The notes under the pieces were generated by a model that saw only the letters and a list, made by a program, of their open reading frames with translations, made no database searches and had not been told where the DNA came from. From Streptomyces venezuelae (lineage in GTDB: Bacteria; Actinomycetota; Actinomycetes; Streptomycetales; Streptomycetaceae), in assembly GCF_008642295.1 (NCBI RefSeq), contig NZ_CP029190.1, forward strand, positions 1,178,001 through 1,242,000: a stretch of DNA of 64,000 nucleotides, read 5' to 3'. Numbering within the stretch: the stretch's first letter is position 1; the number at the start of each line of letters is the position of its first letter. This document shows positions 1 to 9,922 of this stretch, piece after piece. A program made the position numbers and the translations under genes.

Positions 1-365
1 TCGACCACGGCGAGGCGGGCTCGGCTGTGCCGGGCGATATGGGTGATCTGCTCGGGCGCGGAGGTGCCGTACACGGTGACCGGGACCGCTCCGAGGTGGA
101 CCAGGGCGAGGTCGGTGAGCCAGTGCTCGGGCCGGTTGCCCATCATCATCAGGACGTGGTCGCCGCGCTCCACGCCGAGGGCGGCATAGCCGGAGGCGAG
201 GACACCCACCTTCCGGCGGACCTCGGACCAGGTGAGGGTCGACCATCCGTCGCCCTCCCGCCAGGACAGCGCGGGCAGTTCGGCGTGTTCGGCGGCGTTG
301 CGGGCGAGCAGGGCGGGGAGGGTGAGCTCCTCGGCGGGTGCGGGCAGTCGCAGGGTCGTCGTCAT
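1..365 (-). CDS. AMP-dependent acyl-CoA ligase, N-terminal part (cut by window edge)
   Basis: Only the first 121 codons lie in the window; the rest continues beyond base 1. The start is the ATG at 365-363, giving a protein that begins MTTTLRLPAPAEEL. The visible part matches the N-terminal half of long-chain fatty acid CoA ligases of the AMP-binding (ANL) superfamily: a WSTLTWSEVRRKV segment, then a GVERGDHVLMMMGNRPEHW segment, then a GAVPVTVYGTSAPEQI segment. The family activates fatty acids to acyl-CoA with ATP, feeding beta-oxidation or lipid synthesis. The catalytic P-loop and C-terminal lid are outside the window. It diverges from a MerR-type regulator 87 bp away and lies near a beta-oxidation operon, so a role in fatty-acid or branched-acid catabolism is inferred. 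Confidence 0.85.
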   Translation of the reverse strand, partial: MTTTLRLPAPAEELTLPALLARNAAEHAELPALSWREGDGWSTLTWSEVRRKVGVLASGYAALGVERGDHVLMMMGNRPEHWLTDLALVHLGAVPVTVYGTSAPEQITHIARHSRARLAVV

Positions 366-452
366 GGGCAGCTCCTGGCCGTTTCACATCGATGGTGCGA
401 CAGCAATACTGTTGAACCTGAGGCGCAGTGATCAGAGAGCGAGGCACAGCCG
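366..452. promoter_or_regulatory. Divergent promoter region of acyl-CoA ligase and MerR regulator
   Basis: This 87-bp gap separates two divergent genes. Rightward, TTTCAC (382-387) and AATACT (405-410) are 17 bp apart and could drive the MerR gene. Between them lies the near-palindrome CACATCGATGGTG (385-397). The wider stretch 381-403 resembles the sequence at 8154-8176 ahead of the beta-oxidation operon (about 16 of 23 positions, read on the opposite strand). MerR-type proteins usually bind between -35 and -10, so autoregulation is plausible but inferred. Confidence 0.45.
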
Positions 453-1178
453 ATGACCACCCAGGCGCAGGAGCCCACGCTCACCGTGGACGAACTCGCC
501 GCGCGAGCCGGTGTCACCGTCCGTACCGTACGGTTCTACAGCACGCGCGGGCTTTTGCCCCCTCCCGTGATCGGACCCCGTCGGGTGGGCCGGTACGGGC
601 CGGAGCACCTGTCACGGCTGGCACTGATCGAGGAGCTCCAGCACCAGGGCATGACCCTGTCGGCGATCGAGCGCTACCTGGACGCCCTGCCGGACGATCT
701 GAGCGCCCACGACCTGGCCATCCACCGTGCCCTGGTGGCCAGCTGGGCTCCGGACGCGGCGGAGCAGACCTCCCGGGCGGAGCTGGAGCAGCGGGCCGGG
801 AGGGCACTGTCGGACGGTGACATCGAGCGGCTGACGGCGATGAATGTACTGGCGGCGGCCGGCGAGGGCTTCCGGGTGGACCGGGGTCTGCTGCGGCTCG
901 GGGTCGCCCTGCTCGACGTGCCGATCGCCCACGAGACGATCCTGGCGGCGCGTACGGTGCTGATGGACCACGCGCGGTCGACGGCGCAGGAGCTGACCCG
1001 GCTGTTCCGGGACGAGGTGTGGGGGCCGTTCACCGAGGGCGAGGACGACCCCGAGCGGGTGGAGTCGATGAAGGCGCTCTCCGCCCATATGCAGCCCCTG
1101 GTGGTGCAGGCCCTGGTCACCGCCTTCCAGCGGTCGCTGCGGGACGAGCTGCGGGCGGCGTTCACCCCCGAGGCGTGA
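453..1178 (+). CDS. MerR family transcriptional regulator
   Basis: A 241-residue DNA-binding protein. Residues about 10-80 form a MerR-type winged helix-turn-helix: LTVDELAARAGVTVRTVRFY followed by a wing and the LIEELQHQGMTLSAIERYL helix. The remaining 150 residues are helical and contain no MerR metal-binding cysteines, so a small-molecule or acyl-type ligand, rather than a metal, is more likely. It is divergent from an acyl-CoA ligase and convergent with the 3' end of a beta-oxidation operon, which fits a regulator of fatty-acid breakdown. The ligand is unknown. The ATG at 453 gives the usual N-terminus for the family, directly ahead of the HTH. Confidence 0.88.
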   Translation: MTTQAQEPTLTVDELAARAGVTVRTVRFYSTRGLLPPPVIGPRRVGRYGPEHLSRLALIEELQHQGMTLSAIERYLDALPDDLSAHDLAIHRALVASWAPDAAEQTSRAELEQRAGRALSDGDIERLTAMNVLAAAGEGFRVDRGLLRLGVALLDVPIAHETILAARTVLMDHARSTAQELTRLFRDEVWGPFTEGEDDPERVESMKALSAHMQPLVVQALVTAFQRSLRDELRAAFTPEA

Positions 1179-1180
1179 CG

Positions 1181-1219
1181 CAGTGCTGCCCGGCGGGGTC
1201 GCCCCGCCGGGCAGCACTG
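1181..1219. terminator. Strong bidirectional hairpin terminator
   Basis: A perfect 18-bp inverted repeat, CAGTGCTGCCCGGCGGGG (1181-1198) with its complement at 1202-1219 and a 3-base loop. It begins 3 bp past the MerR stop and lies 31 bp past the convergent fadB-like stop. There is no T-tract, as is common for Streptomyces terminators. It probably ends transcription from both sides. Confidence 0.8.
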
Positions 1220-1249
1220 TCCGGTTCCGGACCGGCCTGTCAGTCCGCG

Positions 1250-3421
1250 TCAGTCCGCGAAGGTCTCGCCGCGTTCGGCCTTCTCGATCAGCAGGGCGGG
1301 CGGGGTGAAGCGCTCGCCGTAGGAGGCCGCCAGTTCGCGGGCGCGGGCCACGAAGCCGGGCAGGCCGCCCTCGTAGCCGTTGATGTACTGGATCACGCCG
1401 CCGGTCCAGGCCGGGAAGCCGATGCCCATGATGGAGCCGATGTTGGCGTCGGCGACGGAGGTCAGCACGCCCTCCTCGAAGCAGCGGACGGTGTCCAGAG
1501 CCTCGGCGAAGAGCATCCGCTCCTTCATGTCCTCGAAGGGGATCTCGTATCCGGGCTTGGCGAAGTGCTCGCGCAGGCCCGGCCAGATACGGGCGCGCTT
1601 GCCGGACTCGTCGTACTCGTAGAAGCCGGCGCCGCCGCTGCGGCCGGGGCGCTCGAACTCGTCGACCATCCGGTCGATGACCCGGTCGGCCGGGTGCTCG
1701 GTCCAGGTGCGGCCCTCGGCCTCGACCGCCTTGCGGGACTCGTTGCGGATCTTGCGCGGGAGGGTGAGGGTCAGCTCGTCCATCAGGGAGAGCACCTTGG
1801 CCGGGTAGCCGGCCTGGGCCGCGGCCTGCTCGATCGAGGCGGGCTCGATGCCCTCGCCGACCATCGCCACGCCCTCGTTGATGAACTGGCCGATGACCCG
1901 GGAGGTGAAGAAGCCGCGCGAGTCGTTGACCACGATGGGGGTCTTGGCGATCTGCCGGACCAGGTCGAAGGCGCGGGCGATGGCCTCGTCGCCGGTGCGC
2001 TCGCCCTTGATGATCTCGACCAGCGGCATCTTGTCGACCGGCGAGAAGAAGTGCAGGCCGATGAAGTCGGCGGGCCGCGTCACCCCTTCGGCCAGGCCGG
2101 TGATGGGCAGGGTGGAGGTGTTGGAGCAGAGCAGTGCGTCGGGCGCGATGACGTCCTGGATCTCCTGGAAGACCCGGTGCTTGAGGGAGGTGTCCTCGAA
2201 CACGGCCTCGATGACGGCGTCACAGCCGGCCAGGTCGGCGGCCTCGGCGGTGGGGGTGATCCGGGCCAGCAGCTCGGCCCGCTTGGCCTCGGTGGTACGC
2301 CCGCGGGCCAGGGCCTTGTCCAGAAGCTTCTCGGAGTACGCCTTGCCGCGCGCGGCGGCCTCGGCGCTGACGTCCTTCAGGACGACCTCAAGGCCCGCCT
2401 TGGCGCAGGAGTAGGCGATGCCGGCGCCCATCATGCCCGCGCCGAGGACGGCGACCTTGGTGACCTTGCGCGGCGGGATGCCCTGCGGACGGCTGCGGCC
2501 CGCGTTGACGGCCTGCAGGTCGAAGAAGAACGCCTGGATCATGTTCTTGGCGGTCTGACCGGTGACCAGCTCGGTGAAATAGCGGGCCTCGATGGTCAGC
2601 GCGGTGTCGAAGTCCACCTGGGAGCCCTCGACGGCGCAGGCCAGGATGTTGCGCGGGGCCGGGTACGGGGCGCCGTTCAGCTGCTTCTTCAGGTTGGCCG
2701 GGAAGGCCGGCAGGTTGGCGGCGAACTTGGGGTTCGAGGGGGTGCCGCCGGGGATCCGGTAGCCGGGCTGGTCCCAGGGCTGCTTCGACTCCGGGTTCGC
2801 GTCGATGAAGGCGCGGGCCTTGGCCATCATCTCCTCGGGGGTGGCGGCCAGTTCGTGGACCAGGCCGTTGTCGAGGGCGCGCTGCGGGTTGTACTGGGTG
2901 CCCTGGAGCAGAACCTTGAGCAGCGCGTCGGCGATGCCCATGAGGCGGACGGTCCGGGTGACCCCGCCGCCGGCCGGGAGCAGGCCCAGGGTGACCTCGG
3001 GCAGGCCGATCTTGGAGCCGGGGGCGTCCAGGGCGATCCGGTGGTGGGAGGCCAGGCAGATCTCGTAACCGCCGCCGAGGGCCGCGCCGTTGATGGCGGC
3101 GACCACGGGCTTGCCGAGGGTTTCGATCCGGCGCAGCGAGGCCTTGATGGCGGTGCCGGTGTCGAAGGCGATCTGGGCGTCCTCGGGACGCAGCCGGATC
3201 ATGTCCTTGAGGTCGCCGCCGGCGAAGAAGGTCTTCTTGGCGGAGGTGTAGATGATGCCGCGGATGGTGTCCTTCTCGGCCTCGGCGCGGTCGGCGACGG
3301 CCGCGATGGAGTCCTTGAAGGCCTGGTTCATCGTGTTGGCGGACTGGTCGGGGTCGTCCAGGACCAGGGTGACGACGCCGGTCTCGTCCTGTTCCCAGCG
3401 GATCGTGGTGGACTCGCTCAT
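1250..3421 (-). CDS. fadB: Multifunctional enoyl-CoA hydratase / 3-hydroxyacyl-CoA dehydrogenase (FadB type)
   Basis: A 723-residue beta-oxidation enzyme, the usual size for the FadB/FadJ alpha subunit. Residues about 10-190 are a crotonase domain, with FFAGGDLKDM and GLPEVTLGLLPAGGG holding the oxyanion hole and acidic catalytic region. From about residue 330 there is a 3-hydroxyacyl-CoA dehydrogenase Rossmann fold (VAVLGAGMMGAGIAYSCAKAG), then SNTSTLPIT and GLHFFSPVDKMPLVEII, and a C-terminal helical 3HCDH domain. It hydrates trans-2-enoyl-CoA and oxidises the resulting L-3-hydroxyacyl-CoA with NAD. It is the last gene of a five-gene leftward operon, 53 bp after the thiolase with which it should form the trifunctional complex. 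The ATG at 3421 starts MSESTTIRWEQ. Confidence 0.95.
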   Translation of the reverse strand: MSESTTIRWEQDETGVVTLVLDDPDQSANTMNQAFKDSIAAVADRAEAEKDTIRGIIYTSAKKTFFAGGDLKDMIRLRPEDAQIAFDTGTAIKASLRRIETLGKPVVAAINGAALGGGYEICLASHHRIALDAPGSKIGLPEVTLGLLPAGGGVTRTVRLMGIADALLKVLLQGTQYNPQRALDNGLVHELAATPEEMMAKARAFIDANPESKQPWDQPGYRIPGGTPSNPKFAANLPAFPANLKKQLNGAPYPAPRNILACAVEGSQVDFDTALTIEARYFTELVTGQTAKNMIQAFFFDLQAVNAGRSRPQGIPPRKVTKVAVLGAGMMGAGIAYSCAKAGLEVVLKDVSAEAAARGKAYSEKLLDKALARGRTTEAKRAELLARITPTAEAADLAGCDAVIEAVFEDTSLKHRVFQEIQDVIAPDALLCSNTSTLPITGLAEGVTRPADFIGLHFFSPVDKMPLVEIIKGERTGDEAIARAFDLVRQIAKTPIVVNDSRGFFTSRVIGQFINEGVAMVGEGIEPASIEQAAAQAGYPAKVLSLMDELTLTLPRKIRNESRKAVEAEGRTWTEHPADRVIDRMVDEFERPGRSGGAGFYEYDESGKRARIWPGLREHFAKPGYEIPFEDMKERMLFAEALDTVRCFEEGVLTSVADANIGSIMGIGFPAWTGGVIQYINGYEGGLPGFVARARELAASYGERFTPPALLIEKAERGETFAD

Positions 3422-3474
3422 TTTTCTCGCTGCTTCCGTGTCGGGGAGGAGGTCTGGGGGATACAGAACGCTGT

Positions 3475-4689
<1,215 letters not shown>

Positions 4690-4712
4690 TGGTCAAGCCT
4701 TTCGAGGGGAGG

Positions 4713-5855
4713 TTAGCCAAGCAGGGAACGGCCGATGATCTCTTTCATGATCTCGGTGGTTCCGCCGTAGATGGTCTGGATGCGGCCGTCGGTGAAGGCC
4801 CGGGCGACCCGGTATTCGGTCATGTAGCCGTAGCCGCCGTGCAGCTGGAGGCAGCGGTCGGCGACCCGCTTCTGCAGTTCGGTGGCCCACCACTTGGCCA
4901 TCGAGGCGTGCACGTGGTCGAGTTCGCCGTTGGAGTGGTCCACGATGCAGCGGTCCAGGAAGGTGCGGGTGACGGCGCATTCGGTGGCCATCTCCGCGAT
5001 CTCGAAGCGGATGTGCTGGAGCTTGGCCAGCGGCCGGCCGAAGGCCTCCCGCTCCTTCACGTACTGGGTGGTGATCTCCAGCAGGTGCTCGGCGGCGGCT
5101 ATCCCGGCCATCGCGATGCCCATCCGCTCCTGGGCCAGATTGGTCATCAGGTGGACGAAGGCGCCGTTGAGTTCCCCGAGCAGGTTCTCCTTGGGGACGC
5201 GTACGTCCTGGAAGAACAGCTCGGCGGTGTCCTGCGCCTTCTGGCCGATCTTGTCGAGGTTGCGGCCCCGTTCGAAGCCCGCCATGCCGCGCTCGACGAC
5301 CAGCAGGGACAGGCCGTGCGCCCCGCCCTCGGGGGTGGTGCGGGCGACCACGATCACCAGATCGGCGAGGATCCCGTTGGAGATGAAGGTCTTCGAGCCG
5401 TTGAGCAGCCAGTGGTCGCCGCGGTCCTCGGCGCTGGTCTTGATGCCCTGGAGGTCGGAACCGGCCCCCGGCTCGGTCATGGCGATGGCGGTGATCGTCT
5501 CCCCGGTGCAGAAACCGGGCAGCCAGCGGGCCCTCTGCTCCTCGGTGGCCAGGGAGGTCAGATAGGGCCCGATGATGTCGTTGTGGAGGCCGATCGCGAG
5601 CCCGGCGGCACCCGCCCGGGTGAACTCCTCGGCGATCACGGCGGCGTACCGGAAGTCGCTGTTCCCGCCGCCCCCGTACTCCTCCGGGACGGCGAGGCCC
5701 AGCAGCCCCTGCCGGCCGGCCGCCCGCCAGGCCTCGCGGCTGACGATGCCGTCCTTCTCCCAGCCCTCGTAGTGCGGGGCGACCTCCTTGGCGAGGAAGG
5801 TGCGTACGGTCTCGCGGAAGGTCTCGTGCTCCGCTTCGAAGATCTGGCGTTTCAT
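4713..5855 (-). CDS. Acyl-CoA dehydrogenase
   Basis: A 380-residue flavoprotein that introduces the first double bond into acyl-CoA. Seen in order: the N-terminal helical domain, the AMTEPGAGSDLQGI flavin/substrate segment near residue 130, SKTFISNG, and the C-terminal LQLHGGYGYMTEY helix. The IYEGT motif, which carries the catalytic Glu in short- and medium-chain enzymes, reads IYGGT here. The Glu in the earlier AQERMGIA segment (about residue 242) is then the likely base, as in isovaleryl- and long-chain-type enzymes. It is 10 bp downstream of the LLM oxidoreductase and 23 bp upstream of the thiolase. The chain-length specificity cannot be told from sequence. Confidence 0.95.
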   Translation of the reverse strand: MKRQIFEAEHETFRETVRTFLAKEVAPHYEGWEKDGIVSREAWRAAGRQGLLGLAVPEEYGGGGNSDFRYAAVIAEEFTRAGAAGLAIGLHNDIIGPYLTSLATEEQRARWLPGFCTGETITAIAMTEPGAGSDLQGIKTSAEDRGDHWLLNGSKTFISNGILADLVIVVARTTPEGGAHGLSLLVVERGMAGFERGRNLDKIGQKAQDTAELFFQDVRVPKENLLGELNGAFVHLMTNLAQERMGIAMAGIAAAEHLLEITTQYVKEREAFGRPLAKLQHIRFEIAEMATECAVTRTFLDRCIVDHSNGELDHVHASMAKWWATELQKRVADRCLQLHGGYGYMTEYRVARAFTDGRIQTIYGGTTEIMKEIIGRSLLG

Positions 5856-5865
5856 ACCGGGCCCC

Positions 5866-6891
5866 CTAGAGCCAGTTGCGGACGGTCTCGATGAGCCGCG
5901 CCGGCTCGGGGCCGACGGGGGTGACGTTGAGATGGGTGACGCCGGCCTCCCGGAAGGCCTCGATGCGCTCGCGTACGTACCCCTCGGGGCCGCACAGCGT
6001 CATGAGCTCGCAGAACTCGTCCGGGACGGCGGCGGCAGCGTCCCGCTTGCGGCCGGCGAGGTACAGCTCCTGGATCTTCCTGGCTTCCTGCTCGTAGCCG
6101 TAGGCGACGGCCAGGTCGTTGTAGAAGTTCTTGCCGACGGCCCCCATGCCACCCACGTAGAGCGCGATCTGCGGCCGGGCCAGGTCCCGTACGGATGCGG
6201 CGTCCGCACCGATGGCGAGCAGCCCGCCCGCGACCGTCTGCAGCGGTCCGAGCTCGGGCGACCGCTTGGCCGCGCCCTCGGCGAGCGCGCTCCCCCACAC
6301 GGCCGCCGCCTTCTCCGGGATGAACAGGGTGGGCAGCCAGCCGTCCGCGATCTCCGCGGTCAGCGCCACATTGGCCGGGCCGAGCGAGGCGATGTAGACC
6401 GGGATCCGGTCGCGGACCGGCCGGGTGAGGATCTTCAGCGGTTTGCCGTGCCGGCCGCCCTTCTCCGGCGGCAGCGGCATATCGGTGATGCCGTGGTGGT
6501 CGACGGTCTCGCGGCGCCAGATCCGGCGGCACAGCTCGACCGTCTCCCGGGTCCGGCCGAGGGGCCGGTCGTACGGCTTGCCGTGCCAGCCCTCGATCAC
6601 CTGCGGGCCGGATGCGCCGAGGCCGAGCAGGGCCCGGCCGCCGGAGACCGCGTCCAGTCCGGCCGCGGTCTGGGCGATCAGAGCGGGGGTGCGGGAGTAG
6701 ACGTTGAGGATGGCCGAGCCGATCTGCATACGCTCGGTGCGGGCGGCCAGGTAGCCCATGATCGTCGGGGAGTCGAAGCCCCAGGCCTCGGCCACCCAGA
6801 CGGCGTCCAGGCCGGCCGCCTCCAGCGCCGCGGCCTGGTCGGCGGCCCGCCGCGGATCACCGGCGTAGTCGAGCAGCATGGACAGGTACAT
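5866..6891 (-). CDS. LLM-class F420-dependent oxidoreductase
   Basis: A 341-residue TIM-barrel protein of the luciferase-like monooxygenase family, F420-dependent branch. It begins MYLSMLLDYAGDPRRAADQ and contains IGSAILNVYSRTPALIAQ and LGLGASGPQVIEGWHG, both typical of mycobacterial and Streptomyces F420 enzymes. The start ATG (6891-6889) overlaps the stop of the preceding CoA-transferase by one base (TGATG), indicating translational coupling. Its place in a beta-oxidation operon suggests oxidation or reduction of an acyl-CoA, alcohol or branched-chain intermediate. The substrate is unknown. Confidence 0.9.
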   Translation of the reverse strand: MYLSMLLDYAGDPRRAADQAAALEAAGLDAVWVAEAWGFDSPTIMGYLAARTERMQIGSAILNVYSRTPALIAQTAAGLDAVSGGRALLGLGASGPQVIEGWHGKPYDRPLGRTRETVELCRRIWRRETVDHHGITDMPLPPEKGGRHGKPLKILTRPVRDRIPVYIASLGPANVALTAEIADGWLPTLFIPEKAAAVWGSALAEGAAKRSPELGPLQTVAGGLLAIGADAASVRDLARPQIALYVGGMGAVGKNFYNDLAVAYGYEQEARKIQELYLAGRKRDAAAAVPDEFCELMTLCGPEGYVRERIEAFREAGVTHLNVTPVGPEPARLIETVRNWL

Positions 6892-8123
6892 CAGGCGTCC
6901 TTCCCGGTCGGGGTACCGGTCTCGGTCCCGGTGCCGGTCTCGGTCCCGGTCCCGGTCGGGGTCGGGGTGCCGGTCAGCGTGGGTACGTCCCAGTCTTGCG
7001 CGACCGCCTCGGTGTCGGCGCCGGGCTGCGCCGGACCGCTGTACACCGCCCCGGGGGTCGCGGAGAAGCGGGGTGCGGGTGCCGGCTGGACGATCCCGCC
7101 GAACTCGGTGAAGGTGCCGCGGGCGGCGAGCTGCGGGTGCCCGGGCGCTTCGCGCAGCGAGAGCACCGGCGCCACGCACGCGTCCGTGCCCTCGAACACG
7201 GCCGTCCACTCCTGCCGGGTACGGGTCCGGAACTGCGCGGCCACGGTTTCACGGAGCTCCTCCCAGCGGGCCAGGTCCTTGCGGGCCGGGGCCCGGTCGG
7301 CAATACCGAGCAGCTCGGTGAAGGTGTCGTAGAACTGCTGCTCCAGCGCGCCCACGGCCATGTAGCCGCCGTCCGAGGTCTGGTACGTGCCGTAGAAGGG
7401 GCAGCCGCCGTCGAGCAGATTGGCGCCGCGCCGGTCCTGCCAGCCGCCGGCCGCCATCATGCCGTGGATCATCGCGGTGAGGTGGGCGGTGCCGTCCACG
7501 ATGGCCGCGTCCACGACCTGGCCGGTGCCGCCGGGGGTGCGGGCGTGCCGGAGGGCCGCGAGGACGCCGATGACCAGGTAGAGGGAGCCGCCCGCGTAGT
7601 CGCCGACCAGGTTGGCGGGGACGGCCGGGGGCTCGTCCGGTTTGCCGATCATGCCCAGCGCCCCGGTGACGGCGATGTACGCGATGTCGTGCCCGGCGGT
7701 GTGGGCGAGCGGGCCGTCCTGGCCCCAGCCGGTCATCCGGCCGTACACCAGCCGCGGGTTGCGGGCCCGGCACTCGGCCGGGCCGACCCCGAGCCGCTCG
7801 GCGACTCCGGGCCGGAAGCCCTCGATCAGGATGTCGGCCCGCTCGGCCAGGTCGAGCACCCGGGCGGGCCCGTCGGCGGCCTTCAGGTCGATCAGTACGG
7901 AGCGCTTGTTGCGGTTGGTGACGTCGTACGCGGGGTTCACGGCGAGGCCGCCCCCGCCGGGCCGGTCCACCCGGACCACATCGGCGCCGAGGTCGGCGAG
8001 GAGCATGGCGGCGAACGGCCCCGGGCCGATGCCCGCCAGCTCGACCACCCGCACCCCGGCGAGCGGGCCGCCCCGGCCGGTCCCGCCGTTGCCGTCGGCC
8101 CCGCCGTTCCCTGTCACTGCCAT
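6891..8123 (-). CDS. CaiB/BaiF CoA-transferase family protein (alpha-methylacyl-CoA racemase-like)
   Basis: A 410-residue class III CoA-transferase fold protein. VRVVELAGIGPGPFAAMLLA followed by DLGADVVRVDRPGG, and the AHTAGHDIAYIAVTGAL segment, are characteristic of alpha-methylacyl-CoA racemase, which epimerises 2-methyl branched acyl-CoA so that the S form can enter beta-oxidation. It is the first gene of the operon, consistent with degradation of branched acids. The ATG at 8123 was chosen over longer in-frame starts because GGGGG lies just upstream. The last 25 residues are a low-complexity Gly/Thr/Pro/Glu tail encoded by a short tandem repeat (6901-6970). An ordinary CoA-transferase remains possible. 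Confidence 0.9.
   Translation of the reverse strand: MAVTGNGGADGNGGTGRGGPLAGVRVVELAGIGPGPFAAMLLADLGADVVRVDRPGGGGLAVNPAYDVTNRNKRSVLIDLKAADGPARVLDLAERADILIEGFRPGVAERLGVGPAECRARNPRLVYGRMTGWGQDGPLAHTAGHDIAYIAVTGALGMIGKPDEPPAVPANLVGDYAGGSLYLVIGVLAALRHARTPGGTGQVVDAAIVDGTAHLTAMIHGMMAAGGWQDRRGANLLDGGCPFYGTYQTSDGGYMAVGALEQQFYDTFTELLGIADRAPARKDLARWEELRETVAAQFRTRTRQEWTAVFEGTDACVAPVLSLREAPGHPQLAARGTFTEFGGIVQPAPAPRFSATPGAVYSGPAQPGADTEAVAQDWDVPTLTGTPTPTGTGTETGTGTETGTPTGKDA
6901..6970 (-). repeat. Short tandem repeat encoding Gly-Thr tail of the racemase-like gene
   Basis: Imperfect repetition of a roughly 6-base GGTCCC/GGTCTC-type unit, which on the coding strand gives alternating Gly-Thr with Glu or Pro. 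It lies just before the stop codon and probably varies in copy number between strains. Confidence 0.7.
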
Positions 8124-8153
8124 CGAGCCCCCAGCGTCTACGCGTCTGCGACT

Positions 8154-8210
8154 GTGTGACACAACCGATGTAACACCAGCGATGCTAGGAACGCGCTCCA
8201 CTCAACACAA
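8154..8210 (-). promoter_or_regulatory. Promoter and operator of the beta-oxidation operon
   Basis: On the minus strand TTGTGT (8210-8205) and TAGCAT (8187-8182) are exactly 17 bp apart, a good sigma-70/HrdB-type promoter. The predicted transcript start is near 8175, about 52 bases before the ATG of the CoA-transferase gene. An imperfect inverted repeat GTGTGACA-N7-TGTAACAC (8154-8176, one mismatch) covers the transcript start, a placement expected for repression. Its sequence resembles 381-403 ahead of the MerR gene. Confidence 0.6.
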
Positions 8211-8220
8211 GAGCAAGCGC

Positions 8221-8637
8221 TTAGTCGTTTACCCGGACCCGCCCGCCGATCCGCCCGCCGATCCGCGCGTCCAGCTCCTTGACGTGCCGTTTCAGGGCCA
8301 CCGTCCGATAGCTCTCCTCCACCCATTCGCACAGCACCTCCGCACTCGGCGCCCCCTTCTCCCCCAGCGGCACCGACACCCAGCCGGCCTTCCCCAGCCC
8401 GTACCCGGTGGGCTCGGCCCCGGGAGCCGTCATCGCATGACCGTGCAGCGCCTCGTCCTTGAGCTTCACCGACACGCCCGGCGGCTGCGGGCCATCCGTG
8501 TTCCCCAGAAAGACGAAGATCTTCTTGTTGATCTTCACCACACAGTCCTCGGGCCCCCAGGGGAACTCCTCCACCGCCTCGGGCAGCCCCAGGGCGAACT
8601 CCCGCACCGCTTCCCACTTGCGCACCGCCGCTTTCAC
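8221..8637 (-). CDS. MmcQ/YjbR family protein
   Basis: A 138-residue protein beginning at GTG 8637 (VKAAVRKWEAVREFALGLPE). The N-terminal helix followed by FPWGPEDCVVKINKKIFVFLG is typical of the MmcQ/YjbR (CyaY-like, double-wing) family. That family is often annotated as DNA-binding, but its function is not established. The C-terminus repeats GGRIGGR. It stands apart from the beta-oxidation operon, separated by a good promoter, and diverges from the enoyl reductase gene by 94 bp. Confidence 0.88.
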   Translation of the reverse strand: MKAAVRKWEAVREFALGLPEAVEEFPWGPEDCVVKINKKIFVFLGNTDGPQPPGVSVKLKDEALHGHAMTAPGAEPTGYGLGKAGWVSVPLGEKGAPSAEVLCEWVEESYRTVALKRHVKELDARIGGRIGGRVRVND

Positions 8638-8731
8638 CGACGCCTCCTCTTACTGCAGGTCACACCTGCCGACACGGACAGCCGCAGCTCACGCTAGCCT
8701 CAGCGACCGACACCAGCTGGGAGGAGCGGGG

Positions 8732-9922
8732 ATGAACAGACAGGACGCACCGGAACGCACGTACGACGTCGTGCTCTTCGGGGCGACCGGGTTCGTGGGG
8801 GCGCTGACGGCGGAGTATCTCGCCGCGCATGCGCCGGCCGACTGCCGGTGGGCCCTCGCGGGCCGCGACACCGGCAAACTGGAACGGCTCCGCGAACGGC
8901 TCACCGCACTGTATCCGCACTGCGCGAAACTGCCCCTGCTGCGCGCCGACGCCACCGACCCCGGGGCCGTCCGGGAACTGGCCGCCGCCACCCGGGTCCT
9001 GGCCACCACCGTCGGCCCGTACATCTGGTACGGCGCGGAACTGGTCGCGGCCTGCGCGGAGGCCGGCACGGACTATCTGGACCTCACCGGCGAACCCGAA
9101 TTCATCGACCGGATGTACGTCGAGCACGATGCGCACGCCCGGGAGACCGGCGCACGCATCGTGCACGCCTGCGGGTTCGACTCCGTTCCCGCCGACCTGG
9201 GCGCCTATTTCACGGTCCGTCAGCTGCCCGAAGGGGTCCCGCTGACCGTGGACGGGTTCATGCGCGGCGGCGGACTGTTCTCCGGCGGCACCCTCGCCTC
9301 GGCGCTCACCGCCATCGGCCGCGGCCCGCAGACCCTGGCCGCGGCCCGGGAACGCCGGCTCCACGAACCCCGGCTGCTGGGCCGCCGGGCCCGCGGAGCG
9401 GCCGGAGCACCCCGGTTCAGCCAGGAGACCGGCACCTGGGCGCTGCCCCTGCCCACTCTGGACCCGCAGATCGTGGCCCGCTCGGCAGCCGCCCTGGAGC
9501 GCTATGGCCCGGACTTCCGCTACCGCCACTACGCCTCGGTCAAGCACCTGCCGATCGCCGTGGGCGGCACCCTGGCGGTGGGCGCGACAGCCGCCGTGGC
9601 GCAGGTGCCGGCCGCCCGGAACTGGCTGATGAACCGCTGGGAACCGGGCCAGGGCCCGGACGCGGAACGCCGGGCCCGCAGTTGGTTCAGCGTCCGCTTC
9701 GTCGGCGAGGGCGGCGGGCGCCGGGTCCTGACCGAGGTCGCGGGCGGCGACCCCGGCTACGGGGAGACCGCGAAGATGCTGGCCGAGTCGGCACTCTGCC
9801 TCGCGTACGACCCGCTGCCCGCCACGGCCGGCCAGCTGACCACGGCGGTGGCGATGGGCGATGCCCTGCTGGACCGGCTCCGGCAGGCGGGCATCCGCTT
9901 CCGGGTGGCGGACATCCGCTGA
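8732..9922 (+). CDS. Saccharopine dehydrogenase-fold trans-acting enoyl reductase
   Basis: A 396-residue NAD(P)-binding protein. The Rossmann motif VVLFGATGFVGALTAEYLA is at residues about 12-30, followed by GPYIWYGAELVAACAEAGTDYLDLTGE, which is diagnostic of the mycobacterial Rv2449c/Rv2953 family of saccharopine dehydrogenase-like proteins. Rv2953 is a trans-acting enoyl reductase for phthiocerol and phenolphthiocerol lipids; in Streptomyces the role is unknown. A good GGAGGAG ribosome site precedes the ATG at 8732. The final codons are duplicated just past the stop (9904-9941). It is probably monocistronic. Confidence 0.88.
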   Translation: MNRQDAPERTYDVVLFGATGFVGALTAEYLAAHAPADCRWALAGRDTGKLERLRERLTALYPHCAKLPLLRADATDPGAVRELAAATRVLATTVGPYIWYGAELVAACAEAGTDYLDLTGEPEFIDRMYVEHDAHARETGARIVHACGFDSVPADLGAYFTVRQLPEGVPLTVDGFMRGGGLFSGGTLASALTAIGRGPQTLAAARERRLHEPRLLGRRARGAAGAPRFSQETGTWALPLPTLDPQIVARSAAALERYGPDFRYRHYASVKHLPIAVGGTLAVGATAAVAQVPAARNWLMNRWEPGQGPDAERRARSWFSVRFVGEGGGRRVLTEVAGGDPGYGETAKMLAESALCLAYDPLPATAGQLTTAVAMGDALLDRLRQAGIRFRVADIR

